From positions 1-23,829 of the forward strand of contig VGGT01000006.1 of NCBI GenBank assembly GCA_016868485.1: 23,829 nt of DNA, given 5' to 3'. Shown piece after piece: positions 6,869-15,819 of this stretch. The translations under genes and the position numbers were made by a program. How positions within the stretch are numbered: the stretch's first letter is position 1; each line of letters opens with the position of its first letter. This DNA comes from Bacteroidota bacterium. Lineage in GTDB: Bacteria > Bacteroidota > Bacteroidia > UBA7662. The notes below the pieces were generated by a model. That model was not told the DNA's origin, did not search any database, and saw nothing but the letters and a program-made list of their open reading frames with translations.

Positions 6869-8821
6869 TCATCTGTAAAAGTCCCAGCTGATCCCAAAAC
6901 GCAGTGCCCTGTCGTAGATGGGGTATAGGGGGATTTGAAAGCCACCGGGGGCGGTCCAGCCCCGGCTCAAATGGTCCATTCGAAGATAGAGGCGTGCTCG
7001 GTTCACCTTGAGGGCAATAAATCCGTCCACCAACGGATAGTCCCCCGCCTCTAAGGTGTCTTGTACGACAAATTGGCCGACCTCTGCTCGGTAGCCCAAG
7101 CCCTTGTAGCGGCTTTGCATCCGCAGTTCGAGCCCGGTCGATAGGGTAAATCCACTGCGAAACCGCTTTTCGAGGCTGATCACATCATGTGCCATCCACT
7201 GCGGCAGTCTGAGCGGGCCCGATTGCCCGAATTGCCAGCCATGGTGCATGTCGTAGCGAAAAATTCCCTTGCGCAGCGACCATTCATACGCGATTTGGGT
7301 CAGGCCAAGATCGCCTGCATGCTGTTGCGGTAGTCCGATGCTATCGAAATACACCCAGCCCGTCAACCATTTTTGCCCCATTTGCAGCTTGAAGCGCCCC
7401 CGAGCCAGCGCCAGTTGAAGGCTTTGCTCACCCATGGCGTCGAGCGATTGACGGGCTTGGGTGTAATTGCCTGCATAGCGTTCAGCCACCCAGTCGGCTG
7501 CCCTCAACTGATGGGAAGCGTTCAGGTCGAGTCTCCAGCTGCCCATCTGTCGCGCAAAGCGCAACGACATCCACCGTCCTTTCGCCTGTTGGCTGTTGTG
7601 CAGCACCTCCCGCACATCCCAGTCTATGCGGCTGCGGCTTGAGGCTGGCCAATGCCCGGCAAAATCCACCCAAAAAACAGATTGGGGAATCGCCTGCATT
7701 CTGTCGCTCAAGATCTGGGCGTTTACGTAATGGGTTGATAAAGCCCAGGTGCTGCCTGACCTTCGGCCGGGCAGTTTTCGCAGCCCAATCCCATGCTCTT
7801 GCCACCGCATGCCACTGCTGTCGAAGGTGGCCGAATCGCTGTATCGGAATGGAGGAAAGTAGGACTGAAGGGGGTTGTTGTCGGTAAACCGAAAAGTTTC
7901 TTTTGCCCAAGTCAGTTCGTGAAACAAGGTCCATTTCGAATCGACCTGGCTTTTGGTGGAGTCGGTTGATGGCTTTTGGGATTCTGTAGGAGCGTTCGCG
8001 TTGGGGAGTCGGTGGCCAAATCGCCACTCCTGCCGCAGCTTGAGTCGACGGTCCGACCATAAACTTTGCGCCCCAATCAGCTGCACCCGCACATTCAGTG
8101 GGGCCACGGTTTGGGTCGTTTCAAACACGCGTCCATCCACGATTCCTCCACACTCATCGGCTGTTTTTTGTCGGCCCAGGTGTTCAATATGCAAGGCGTA
8201 TCGTTGGCTACGGTCCTGCAACCGACCAAACAGGCGGGTGTAACGACTTCGGTGCTCTTGGTTGAGGTAAAATCCATCACTACCCAGCTGGCGAAATTCG
8301 ACCCCAACCGAGGTCGTCGGCCCCAAATCCTGTGCATGCAGTAGACCAAAGCGCTGCAGCGCGGCTCCAGAACCTGCGGCGTAATCGATGCGGGTAAAAG
8401 GATCCCCTCGATGGTAGAAAAGACCGCCGCCTTCATCCGGCCAAGTGGCATGTGTTCCTGCAAATCCGAGGTTGAGTACCTGAAAAGGCGCTAATCCGCC
8501 CCACAAACTCCGCGACGCGCTCCCCGCCACCCCCAAATGCGCCCTGAAATTGGGTTGCATGATCGGGTCGTAGCGCCATACACCAAACAGGAGCGTATCG
8601 GCTTGTGCATAATGAATGGTGTCGTAATGAAAATCGGCCAATCGATAGGCCTTAGGTAGCTGGGGTGGCCCCTTGGGTTTTGCCGTTCCGGAGGTATCCG
8701 CGGGCGTGTATTCATCCAAAACAACGGAAAAAATACCAGAATGAGCCAACAAAGGATTCGAATAGAAGGCGATCAGCCAAACCGCCAAGACGCAAGCCAA
8801 TCTGTGTAGAATGGGCATCAT
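6869..8821 (-). CDS. Putative porin / outer-membrane beta-barrel protein
   Basis: This is a 650-residue exported protein. Residues 1-26 form a signal peptide (basic start, hydrophobic core, probable cleavage after Leu-Leu-Ala). The mature N-terminus leads to a conserved block LFGVWRYDPIMQPNFRAHLG, with Gly-Phe-Ala and Ala-Gly-Ser-Gly elements that resemble the Bacteroidota putative-porin family (Porin_10 type). The rest alternates polar and aromatic residues as amphipathic strands, and the last residues (WDFYR) end in aromatics as barrel proteins often do. Its first ATG overlaps the stop of the phosphorylase gene in an ATGA, and a second Met codon follows at once. The same lpxK-phosphorylase-porin order occurs in other Bacteroidota. 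Transport specificity is unknown. Confidence 0.75.
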   Translation of the reverse strand: MMPILHRLACVLAVWLIAFYSNPLLAHSGIFSVVLDEYTPADTSGTAKPKGPPQLPKAYRLADFHYDTIHYAQADTLLFGVWRYDPIMQPNFRAHLGVAGSASRSLWGGLAPFQVLNLGFAGTHATWPDEGGGLFYHRGDPFTRIDYAAGSGAALQRFGLLHAQDLGPTTSVGVEFRQLGSDGFYLNQEHRSRYTRLFGRLQDRSQRYALHIEHLGRQKTADECGGIVDGRVFETTQTVAPLNVRVQLIGAQSLWSDRRLKLRQEWRFGHRLPNANAPTESQKPSTDSTKSQVDSKWTLFHELTWAKETFRFTDNNPLQSYFPPFRYSDSATFDSSGMRWQEHGIGLRKLPGRRSGSTWALSTHYVNAQILSDRMQAIPQSVFWVDFAGHWPASSRSRIDWDVREVLHNSQQAKGRWMSLRFARQMGSWRLDLNASHQLRAADWVAERYAGNYTQARQSLDAMGEQSLQLALARGRFKLQMGQKWLTGWVYFDSIGLPQQHAGDLGLTQIAYEWSLRKGIFRYDMHHGWQFGQSGPLRLPQWMAHDVISLEKRFRSGFTLSTGLELRMQSRYKGLGYRAEVGQFVVQDTLEAGDYPLVDGFIALKVNRARLYLRMDHLSRGWTAPGGFQIPLYPIYDRALRFGISWDFYR

Positions 8822-9633
8822 CCCAAGCCCTCCACTACATCCAGCATGATGCGGGTGAGGCGGGGTTCGGCCTTCGTTGCCGCCGAAACCACACTTTGAA
8901 GGGTCACGGGGCGGGGTGTTTCGGGGAAAGCTTCGTCGGTCACTACAGAAATAGCCATGCAGCGCATGCCCATCTGTCGGGCCACGATGACTTCCGGAAC
9001 CGTACTCATGCCCACTGCATCGCCACCGATTTGGCGCAGGTAGCGGTACTCTGCTGGTGTTTCAAGGGCTGGGCCTTGTACGGAGACGTATACGCCCTCA
9101 TGAAGGTCTATGGAATGCATGGTGGCAGCAGCCCGTGCCAAGCGTATGAGTTCTGTGTCATAGGCCTGGCCCATATCCGGAAATCGTGACCCCCATGCCG
9201 GATAATGGGTCCCCCTTAATGGATGCTCCGGCAATAAATTGATGTGGTCGGTAATGAGCATCAGGTCAGTCTCTTTAAAACTCGGGTTTAGACCACCGGA
9301 GGCATTCGACAACAACAAAAACTCGGCGCCCATGGCTTTCATGACCCGAACAGGCAGTGTGATCTGCTGCATGCTGTAACCCTCATAGTAATGAAATCGA
9401 CCTTGCATAACCACTACCGACTGCCCCCTGAGTCTGCCCAGAATGAGTCGACCGCGGTGACTTTCTGTGGTACTCACAGGAAAATGGGGCAGCTGTGTAT
9501 AGGCGATGCTGAGTTCCACCTCGACTTCTTCGGCTAACTTACCCAGTCCGGTTCCCAAAATGATGCCTACTCTCGGTTCGATCGGGGTTTTACGGCGGAT
9601 GTACTCAAGTGTTTCGCTGATGCTGGCGTACAT
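8818..9633 (-). CDS. Purine nucleoside phosphorylase, class II trimeric type
   Basis: This 271-residue cytoplasmic enzyme splits purine nucleosides with phosphate, giving free base and ribose 1-phosphate for salvage. GIILGTGLGKLA near the N-terminus is the phosphate-binding glycine loop, with Thr where many relatives have Ser. MQGRFHYYEGYS and LSNASGGLNPSF follow, and then the signature GPALETPAEYRYLRQIGG with DAVGMSTVPEVIVA. VVTDEAF supplies the purine-recognising region. The frame is open further upstream, but the ATG at 9633 gives the family start. That start overlaps the end of lpxK by 29 bp, and the stop overlaps the porin start by 4 bp, which suggests translational coupling through all three genes. 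Confidence 0.93.
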   Translation of the reverse strand: MYASISETLEYIRRKTPIEPRVGIILGTGLGKLAEEVEVELSIAYTQLPHFPVSTTESHRGRLILGRLRGQSVVVMQGRFHYYEGYSMQQITLPVRVMKAMGAEFLLLSNASGGLNPSFKETDLMLITDHINLLPEHPLRGTHYPAWGSRFPDMGQAYDTELIRLARAAATMHSIDLHEGVYVSVQGPALETPAEYRYLRQIGGDAVGMSTVPEVIVARQMGMRCMAISVVTDEAFPETPRPVTLQSVVSAATKAEPRLTRIMLDVVEGLG

Positions 9634-10669
9634 AGGATTCGATTCTTTTGATAAATAGTGTCCGGTCTTGCTCGTCGAATCCAATCTCTACGGGCAGGTA
9701 TGCGAGTGGGATTTGCAGTTGTTCGAACCAAGCACAGTGCATGGCCAATTTCACAAAATCTTTCTCGGTGCATAATATATACCGATTGCCCTGGCTCGGT
9801 GGAAATGATTGCCAGGCTGCTTCGATTTGGTTGAGTTCGGCCTGTTTGTATTCGTGGTGATCTGGATATTCCAAGTGTTTGTAGGTAGGGCCAACCGTTT
9901 TAATATAGGTGATGAGCGAGTCGGCATGGGCAATGCCGGTCACCACCACGATCTGGTCGGAGGCAGTCAGGGGCCATTCAGGGAATGGTTCTATAAAGAC
10001 GGGTTCACTGTATTGAAGGGTGGTAAACAGGATCGTTTGGTGTGCTCCTGGCTTTACCTTAGTCTCGTAGAGCTTTTTGTCATATAAACTCAACTGGCCT
10101 GGTGTTTTGGTGAACACAATCAGGTCGGCCTTGTGCGCCGCTGACGCTGATTCACGAAGATTGCCTGCGGGGAGGAGGTAATCTCGAAAAAATGGCCGAT
10201 TGAAATCGCTCAATAGGAGATTAAGTCCACCCTCCACTTTTCGGTGTTGCAAGCCATCGTCGAGGATCACCGCACTCAAGTAGGGTTGAATTTTAAGCAG
10301 TCGATGAATGCCTTCTGCTCGGTCTTCACACACAGCCACCAGCACCCCAGGCAACTTTCGGTACAGCATAAAGGCTTCGTCGCCAATGGTGTCGGGTGTA
10401 TCGGCCTGGTCGGCTAAACGAAATCCTTGGGTCTTGCGGCGATATCCCCGCGATAGAATAGCGACTGTTGGAAACAATTCCATCAACATGGCCGCCACCA
10501 ATTCGGTGTGGGGGGTTTTGCCCGTGCCACCCGTGGTTAGATTCCCAACTTTCACTACAGCGATCTTGAATTTCTCGCTGCTGAGAATATTCCAGTCGTA
10601 GAGTCGGTTTCGAATCCACACACCGAGCCCATATACATAGCTCAAAGGCAACAACCAGATTCTGTTCAC
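9605..10669 (-). CDS. lpxK: Tetraacyldisaccharide 4'-kinase
   Basis: This inner-membrane-associated enzyme phosphorylates the 4' position of the tetraacyldisaccharide 1-phosphate, a late step of lipid A synthesis. The 354-residue length is normal. The N-terminus has a hydrophobic helix (about 4-20), then the P-loop VGNLTTGGTGKTPHTELV (41-58), the LpxK motif ILSRGYRRKTQGF, Gly-Asp-Glu-Ala and Val-Cys-Glu-Asp-Arg. The metal and substrate motif VILDDGLQHRKV and AGNLRES complete the set. It is the first gene of a minus-strand unit with the phosphorylase and porin. A TAAGTTTG element 16 bp before the ATG may be its promoter. Presence of lpxK indicates a lipopolysaccharide-type outer membrane. Confidence 0.95.
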   Translation of the reverse strand: MNRIWLLPLSYVYGLGVWIRNRLYDWNILSSEKFKIAVVKVGNLTTGGTGKTPHTELVAAMLMELFPTVAILSRGYRRKTQGFRLADQADTPDTIGDEAFMLYRKLPGVLVAVCEDRAEGIHRLLKIQPYLSAVILDDGLQHRKVEGGLNLLLSDFNRPFFRDYLLPAGNLRESASAAHKADLIVFTKTPGQLSLYDKKLYETKVKPGAHQTILFTTLQYSEPVFIEPFPEWPLTASDQIVVVTGIAHADSLITYIKTVGPTYKHLEYPDHHEYKQAELNQIEAAWQSFPPSQGNRYILCTEKDFVKLAMHCAWFEQLQIPLAYLPVEIGFDEQDRTLFIKRIESYVRQHQRNT

Positions 10670-10685
10670 GGCTTACTTTAACCCA

Positions 10686-10693
10686 CAAACTTA
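10686..10693 (-). promoter_or_regulatory. Candidate -7 promoter element for lpxK (TAAGTTTG)
   Basis: It matches TAnnTTTG on the minus strand, 16 bp before the lpxK ATG. A TTG lies 14 bp upstream, which is shorter than usual. It shares a 121-bp divergent spacer with the nif3 promoter. Confidence 0.4.
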
Positions 10694-10725
10694 CAAAGTT
10701 TTTCCTTCAATTGTTTTTCTATGGG

Positions 10726-10754
10726 TTTGGGGGCTCCCTTAATGGGTATTTTTG
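10726..10754 (+). promoter_or_regulatory. Promoter of the nif3-zinc ribbon unit (TTTG-N17-TATTTTTG)
   Basis: TTTG at 10726-10729 and TATTTTTG at 10747-10754 are separated by 17 bp, fitting the Bacteroidota sigma-factor consensus (-33 TTG, -7 TAnnTTTG). The start codon is 36 bp downstream. This is the most complete promoter in the window. Confidence 0.6.
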
Positions 10755-10790
10755 CCGAAATCTATTTTTTCAAGCATTTAATTTTAGTTC

Positions 10791-11885
10791 ATGATCAGTA
10801 TTTCAGCGGTTGTGCAGGCCCTCGAACGGCGTGTGCCCCCAGCCCTTCAGGAGTCCTATGACAACTCGGGTCTGCTGATAGGCCGACCCGATGCCCAGAT
10901 TTCGGCTGTTTTGTGCACGCTCGACCTCACTGAGGCTGTTTTAGAAGAAGCATTTGCGCGAGGCTGTGGATTGGTGGTGGCCCATCACCCCATCATTTTC
11001 AAAAAGTTAGGCAGGCTCACGGGTGCCGGTCAGGTGGAGCGCTGTGTAGTGCGTGCCATCGAGTTGGGTATGGGCATCTATGCACTGCACACCAATCTCG
11101 ATCACATCAAACAGGGGGTGAGTCGGCATATGGCGCTTAAAATGGGACTGGAAAAAGGTCGGGTACTGCGCCCGATGTCGGGTGTATTGCGCCAACTCAC
11201 GACTTTTGTTCCCGAAGGGCATGCTGAGGCCGTTCGAGCGGCACTCTTCGAAGCCGGCGCGGGCTGGGTTGGTAACTATTCACACGCCAGTTTTAATTTA
11301 AGGGGTGAGGGCACATTCAAGCCCGAGGAAGGAGCAAAACCTGCGTTGGGTGAAATGGGCATACTGGAACGGGTCGACGAGATGCGCATTGAGTTAATTT
11401 ACCCCTATTGGATCGAATCGGTCGTGCTCAAAGCCCTCTTTAAGGCCCACCCCTATGAGGAGGTCGCTTACAATGTGTTGAAGCTCGAAAACAAGGTGTC
11501 GGAATATGGCGCAGGTTGGCTGGCTGAATTGCCCGAGCCAAAGGATGAAGCGGAAGTTTTACACCAAATTAAAACGGTCTTCGGCGGGATGATCCGACAC
11601 ACGCAACTTTTGGGACGAGCGGTGCAACGCATTGCTTTTTGTGGAGGTTCGGGTTCTTTTTTATTGCCTGATGCTGTTTCGGCTGGGGCTGACCTATTCC
11701 TTACGGCCGATTTCAAATACCATGAGTTTTTTGAAGCCGATCAGCGCATCGTGATTGCCGACTTGGGACACTACGAAACCGAGCAGTTCGTGCCCCAACT
11801 TATTGCTGAGATTTTGTCGCAGGAATTCACTAACTTTGCGGTCCTCATTTCGGAGACCCCAACAAACCCGGTTTCCTATTTGTAG
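10791..11885 (+). CDS. Nif3-like dinuclear metal centre protein (GTP cyclohydrolase I type 2 homologue)
   Basis: This 364-residue cytoplasmic protein belongs to the widespread NIF3/YbgI family. These are toroidal hexamers with two metal ions per subunit; the biological reaction is uncertain and the GTP cyclohydrolase name is historical. The metal ligands are visible: AHHPIIF with His65-His66, HTNLD with His100 and Asp104, and GHYETE near 326-331 with His327 and Glu331. The stretch around 130-235 is the extra PII-like domain of the long form, containing AHPYEEVAYNV. The ATG at 10791 begins directly with the family N-terminus (DNSGLLIG at 24-31). The zinc-ribbon gene follows after 37 bp on the same strand, an arrangement common in Bacteroidota. 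Confidence 0.93.
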   Translation: MISISAVVQALERRVPPALQESYDNSGLLIGRPDAQISAVLCTLDLTEAVLEEAFARGCGLVVAHHPIIFKKLGRLTGAGQVERCVVRAIELGMGIYALHTNLDHIKQGVSRHMALKMGLEKGRVLRPMSGVLRQLTTFVPEGHAEAVRAALFEAGAGWVGNYSHASFNLRGEGTFKPEEGAKPALGEMGILERVDEMRIELIYPYWIESVVLKALFKAHPYEEVAYNVLKLENKVSEYGAGWLAELPEPKDEAEVLHQIKTVFGGMIRHTQLLGRAVQRIAFCGGSGSFLLPDAVSAGADLFLTADFKYHEFFEADQRIVIADLGHYETEQFVPQLIAEILSQEFTNFAVLISETPTNPVSYL

Positions 11886-11922
11886 GAACCGATTTTAGTA
11901 ACCGAAACTGTCAAATAACGAC

Positions 11923-12660
11923 ATGGAACAAAGCATCGAACAAAAACTCCGCGCACTTTATCACCTTCAGCAAATTGACTCCCAGATCGACCATCTGCGT
12001 GTCCTGCGTGGCGAATTGCCCCAAGAGGTAAAGAATTTGGAGGACGAAATCGCAGGTATGGAAACCCGAATGGAAAAGTTCAACGAGACTTTGAGTGGAC
12101 TGAAACGTTTAATTTCAGATTGGCAAGCCAAGTTGAATGACGCCAATACACTGAAAACACGCTATGAGCAGCAAATCATGGGGGTTAAAAACAGCCGTGA
12201 GTATGATGCGATCAGCAAGGAGATCGAATTGCAGGGCTTGGATATTGAAATTGCCAACAAGCGTATCGCCGAGCAGAATGCGGCGGTTGAAATGACAAGT
12301 CAACAGATGCAGGGTGTGAGTGACTTGCTTACGGAGCGCTACAAAGACCTCGAGATCAAGAAAACAGAACTAGGTGGTATTGTCGCTGATACAGAGAAGG
12401 AAGAAAAGGAGCTGATGGAGCAATCCAAGGAGGCCATGAAACATGTGGAGGAACGTCTCCTTACAGCATATTCTCGAATCCGAGGAAATGCCCGCAACGG
12501 CCTGGCGGTTGTGGCGATTGAGCGCGATGCGTGTGGGGGTTGCTTCAATCATATTCCGCCACAGCGACAAATGGACATTCGTCTGCGCAAGAAAATCACT
12601 GTTTGCGAGCATTGCGGTCGTATTCTGGTTGATCCAGAGATCAATCTGGTTGAGGCCTAA
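11923..12660 (+). CDS. C4-type zinc ribbon coiled-coil protein (CT398/zf-RING_7 type)
   Basis: This is a 245-residue protein. Residues from about 10 to 180 are heptad-rich and charged, predicting a long antiparallel coiled coil. The turn region NSREYDAISKEIE is conserved in this family. The C-terminal zinc ribbon has Cys204-x2-Cys207 and Cys228-x2-Cys231 around FNHIPPQ. The Chlamydia relative CT398 binds sigma-54 and secretion components, but function in Bacteroidota is not settled. It is probably cotranscribed with the nif3-like gene. It ends 16 bp from the convergent phosphatase gene. Confidence 0.9.
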   Translation: MEQSIEQKLRALYHLQQIDSQIDHLRVLRGELPQEVKNLEDEIAGMETRMEKFNETLSGLKRLISDWQAKLNDANTLKTRYEQQIMGVKNSREYDAISKEIELQGLDIEIANKRIAEQNAAVEMTSQQMQGVSDLLTERYKDLEIKKTELGGIVADTEKEEKELMEQSKEAMKHVEERLLTAYSRIRGNARNGLAVVAIERDACGGCFNHIPPQRQMDIRLRKKITVCEHCGRILVDPEINLVEA

Positions 12661-12678
12661 ACCTCAGCTATTGGTTTT
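12651..12678. terminator. Weak candidate terminator between convergent genes
   Basis: TGAGG at 12651-12655 pairs with CCTCA at 12662-12666 around a six-base loop, followed by a short T run at 12675-12678. The stem is only five pairs and lies over the zinc-ribbon gene stop codon, so termination here is tentative. Confidence 0.25.
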
Positions 12679-13477
12679 AACGAAGGGGATCGAGTCGGCT
12701 CATCAGTTGCGGATGCAGTGGCTGGTTAGAGGCCACTATTTGCTTGCAGAAAATAGCGTTTGCATCCCCCGAAAAATCCGTAGCCAGTCCACCAGCTTCC
12801 GTCACGAGCAACACCCCAGCGGCTACATCCCAGGGGCTTAGGTTGTATTCATAATAGCCGTCAAATCGTCCGCAAGCCACATAGGCCAGGTCGAGGGCCG
12901 CACTGCCGAGTCTCCGAACGCCACGGCTTTCGGTCATCATTCGTCTGAGTACGGGCAAGTAATCATCGACCCGGTCGTATTTTTCGTAGGGAAATCCAGT
13001 GGCCAAAAGGGCTTGATCCAGATGGCTAGTTGCGGATACCCTGATTTTTTCCTCGTTGAGCCAGCTTCCTTGTTGGGCTACAGCCGAAAACCGTTCGTCT
13101 CGAATCGGTTCCCAAACCAATCCCAACAGCGGAGTCCCTTCAAACAATAGGGCAATACTGATGGAGAAGAAGGGCAGCCCGTGGGTAAAGTTGGTGGTGC
13201 CGTCGAGGGGGTCTACCACCCACATCAGCGGGCGTTGGCGCTGTTCTACCGTTCCCTCTTCGGTGAGAAAGCCGGCTTCGGGAAGGAGGGTCGACAAGCC
13301 AGCCACAAGCATTTCCTCTGACGTCCGGTCTACATAACTCACCAAATCATGCGCGCCCTTGTATTCGATTGCGCTTCGGTTGAAGGTCGCCCATTCGCGG
13401 CGTTGAAAATCGGCCACGGGTCGGGCCACTTCGAGCACCTGTTCGCGTAGGTTAGGGTGATGGTTTAATACCTCCAT
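12677..13477 (-). CDS. Inositol-monophosphatase-family phosphatase
   Basis: This 266-residue Mg-dependent, Li-sensitive-type sugar phosphatase acts in the cytoplasm. Its metal site is complete: Glu73-Glu74 in LTEEG, DPLDGTTNF at 89-97 with Asp89 and Asp92, and SPWDVAAG with Asp217. The usual Gly-Leu-Pro-Phe-Phe-Ser-Ile-Ser segment follows the second motif. Substrate could be inositol phosphate or another sugar phosphate (SuhB and CysQ are relatives). The open frame runs far upstream, but that part overlaps lnt in another frame. The ATG at 13477, 25 bp after the lnt stop, gives the family start. It is the last gene of the long minus-strand cluster. Confidence 0.92.
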   Translation of the reverse strand: MEVLNHHPNLREQVLEVARPVADFQRREWATFNRSAIEYKGAHDLVSYVDRTSEEMLVAGLSTLLPEAGFLTEEGTVEQRQRPLMWVVDPLDGTTNFTHGLPFFSISIALLFEGTPLLGLVWEPIRDERFSAVAQQGSWLNEEKIRVSATSHLDQALLATGFPYEKYDRVDDYLPVLRRMMTESRGVRRLGSAALDLAYVACGRFDGYYEYNLSPWDVAAGVLLVTEAGGLATDFSGDANAIFCKQIVASNQPLHPQLMSRLDPLR

Positions 13478-13502
13478 GATGCTGTTGGTTTCATTCGGTT
13501 TA

Positions 13503-15179
13503 TTAGGCTCGTCGGCGTTGATGCGATTTCGTTTGCACCCAAGAGGCCAGCAGCAGAAGGGCAAACAAGAAACAACCCAGGCGGCCCAGGTAGTCGCCAT
13601 ACTGCATATAAAAGGTCTGCTCATCATGAAGCGCCACGCGAACCCGAAGCCAGCCCGCTTTCCACCATGGAAGCTGCTGCAACACATCGCCGCGGGCATT
13701 GATGGCGGCTGAAATGCCTGTATTCGCAGACCGCACCACATAGCGGTGGTTTTCGATGGCGCGCAGACGGGCATACGCCAGATGCTGCCGGTGGCCGTCG
13801 GTTTCCCCCCACCAGCCATCGTTGGTGACGACGGCAATGAGATTGGCTCCGTTCGGACCGCGGGTGTATCCGGTGGTATAATCACCGAAAACCGATTCAT
13901 AGCAAATAACAGGTGCCACGCGTAGGGTGCCGGCAGTGAAAACGGAGCGCTGTTCCTGAGCGCCAAGTTGCCCGCTCATTCCGCCCAGATCGACCGAGAT
14001 GAGGCGACTTATGAGCCCGAAAAAGTGGGGGTAGGGCAGCTTCTCTACGCCTGCCACCAGTTTCGACTTGTGGTATACCCCAAGGGCGTCCCCATTTTTT
14101 AACCACAGAGCGGAATTGTGGACGGTGTACCCACGACCGCTGGCCTGTCGCCTGACCGCAGGCTGATCGGGCGGGTTCATGCCCCAATCGGTGATGGCAC
14201 TGGCACCCGCAAGCAGGCTCAGGCCTTCGTAATAACTGAGTCGGTGTCGAATTTGTTGCAATTCGGGTTGCAGGGCCCCGCTGTCGGGTAGCCAAACCAA
14301 TCCCGGTATGGAAGTCTCGGGCCACAACAATAGTCGAGTATCGCGGCCAATGGCCTGATCAGATAAGCGCAATAAGTCATCGAGTTGTTTGGCTTCTGTT
14401 CCGGCTTCGAATTTTTCGTTGTAGGGATCTACATTTGGCTGTATGATGCCTACTTCGGCCGTAGGTAAGCCCTCATCACTATGGGTTCTGTAGAGGTAAA
14501 GCGAAACCAATAGGGGTAGAAACAACACAAGGGCTGCCCTGAAAAGATCTCGGAAAGCGAGCCAGCCCCGTGTTGTGCGCTCTTCAGCCGACAAGGGAGG
14601 GCGCAGCAACAAATGGCGGAGTCCGGTAAATACCAAGATATTCACCACCCATACCCATAGCGTTCCACCGGCAACCCCTGTTGCGCTGTAGAATTGCACC
14701 ATCCAAGGATTGCCTGCAAAGGCATTGCCCAGGAGCAACCAAGGGAAATCGAGGTCCCAACGAAGGTTCATGTGTTCCATGGCCAGCCAACCCGCCACAA
14801 GTACGGGCCACGCTGTTCGTTCGCCGCTGTTGCGCTTCACCCGGTGGTATGCGTAAACCACCGCACTCATCAGGAATGTGTTGATCAGGATGGCGGCTAT
14901 GGCGCCAATCCATGCCGCGTTTTTTATCCACCAGGTAGCCAAGGTGTTGAACAAAAGGAAATGAAGGGCACTCCAAAGCCAAACATGTCGCCCTGCGTCT
15001 TTACCGTGTTGGTAATAGAGCTGGTCTTCCGTAATGAGCAAAGGAACCCAGGCCACGAAGATCAGAACGCTCAGGTTATAGGGGGGGAAGGCCTGCCAGG
15101 CCATGATGGCGGAGGCCAGTGCATAAACCAAGCGAACGCGCCGGTCAGCGGCCAGCCAGAACGATAACGAATTCTCCAC
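13503..15179 (-). CDS. lnt: Apolipoprotein N-acyltransferase
   Basis: This inner-membrane enzyme adds the third acyl chain to the N-terminal Cys of lipoproteins. About six hydrophobic segments at the N-terminus precede a periplasmic nitrilase domain with the Glu-Lys-Cys triad: Glu288 in LLLWPETSIPG, Lys371 in YHKSKLVAGVEKLPY and Cys426 in VICYESVFGD. VTNDGWWGET and RAIENHRYVVRSANTG follow as in the family, with a last membrane helix near the C-terminus. No ATG precedes the first membrane helix. The GTG at 15179 is the best start, giving 558 residues and a 35-bp overlap with rsmI; the start is uncertain by several codons. Lnt in a Bacteroidota genome implies triacylated lipoproteins. Confidence 0.9.
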   Translation of the reverse strand: MENSLSFWLAADRRVRLVYALASAIMAWQAFPPYNLSVLIFVAWVPLLITEDQLYYQHGKDAGRHVWLWSALHFLLFNTLATWWIKNAAWIGAIAAILINTFLMSAVVYAYHRVKRNSGERTAWPVLVAGWLAMEHMNLRWDLDFPWLLLGNAFAGNPWMVQFYSATGVAGGTLWVWVVNILVFTGLRHLLLRPPLSAEERTTRGWLAFRDLFRAALVLFLPLLVSLYLYRTHSDEGLPTAEVGIIQPNVDPYNEKFEAGTEAKQLDDLLRLSDQAIGRDTRLLLWPETSIPGLVWLPDSGALQPELQQIRHRLSYYEGLSLLAGASAITDWGMNPPDQPAVRRQASGRGYTVHNSALWLKNGDALGVYHKSKLVAGVEKLPYPHFFGLISRLISVDLGGMSGQLGAQEQRSVFTAGTLRVAPVICYESVFGDYTTGYTRGPNGANLIAVVTNDGWWGETDGHRQHLAYARLRAIENHRYVVRSANTGISAAINARGDVLQQLPWWKAGWLRVRVALHDEQTFYMQYGDYLGRLGCFLFALLLLASWVQTKSHQRRRA

Positions 15180-15819
15180 GGGGTTCTTGTTTTTGGAAGT
15201 GGCTATGCAGGATGGCAAGGCTGCCACGCACGGTATCAGAGAATTTTTTCGACAACTCGCGCGACACGCTAGCCTGACGGTCTTCACCACATACCTGTGC
15301 CAATTGCTCCAGGGTTTTCAGCAACCGATGAGGCGATTCATAAAAGACCATGGTGCGGCTTTCCTGTGCGAGTTCTTGCAGGCGTGTTTGTCGCCCTTTT
15401 TTAACCGGGAGGAATCCTTCGAAGCAAAAACGATCGCATGGGATTCCCGATTGAACAAGGGCCGGTATCAAGGCGGTTGGCCCAGGGAGGGCGTCTACCG
15501 TGTGTCCGGCAGCCAACGCAGCCCGCACCACCAAAAATCCAGGATCCGAGATGCCCGGGGTACCCGCATCGCTCACCAGCGCAATGTTCTTGCCTTCACC
15601 CAACAGACTCATCAGACGCCCGATGCTTTGGTGCTCATTGAATTTATGGTGCGACTGCAAGGGCTTGTGTAATGCATAATCGCGCAGCAGCTGACCACTC
15701 CGACGGGTATCTTCGCAGAGCACGAGGTCTACCTCGGACAGCACCTCAAGGGCGCGACGGGTGATATCGCCCCGGTTTCCTATGGGGGTGGGCACAAGGT
15801 ACAGGATGCCGGTGGTCAT
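15145..15819 (-). CDS. rsmI: 16S rRNA (cytidine-1402-2'-O) methyltransferase
   Basis: RsmI methylates the ribose of C1402 in the ribosomal decoding centre using S-adenosylmethionine. The 224-residue protein has LVPTPIGNRGDITRRAL at 8-24, LCEDTRRSG, the SAM-binding loop SDAGTPGISDPG at 83-94, GFLPVKKGRQ, and FYESPHRLLKTL. It ends with the Glu-Phe-Val-Ile-Val-Leu strand and lacks the extra C-terminal domain seen in some longer homologues, as is usual in Bacteroidota. Its ATG overlaps the stop of the M28 peptidase gene by 4 bp, and its end overlaps the proposed lnt start, so translation of the three is probably coupled. Confidence 0.95.
   Translation of the reverse strand: MTTGILYLVPTPIGNRGDITRRALEVLSEVDLVLCEDTRRSGQLLRDYALHKPLQSHHKFNEHQSIGRLMSLLGEGKNIALVSDAGTPGISDPGFLVVRAALAAGHTVDALPGPTALIPALVQSGIPCDRFCFEGFLPVKKGRQTRLQELAQESRTMVFYESPHRLLKTLEQLAQVCGEDRQASVSRELSKKFSDTVRGSLAILHSHFQKQEPRGEFVIVLAGR

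Noticed and set aside
13478..13966. N-terminal extension of the phosphatase reading frame
   Set aside because: It overlaps lnt in another frame, has no domain and a composition typical of a shadow frame; the ATG at 13477 matches the family start.
15180..15290. Longer lnt start inside rsmI
   Set aside because: The extra 37 residues are polar, Cys- and Arg-rich and overlap conserved rsmI coding sequence; the GTG at 15179 precedes the first membrane helix.
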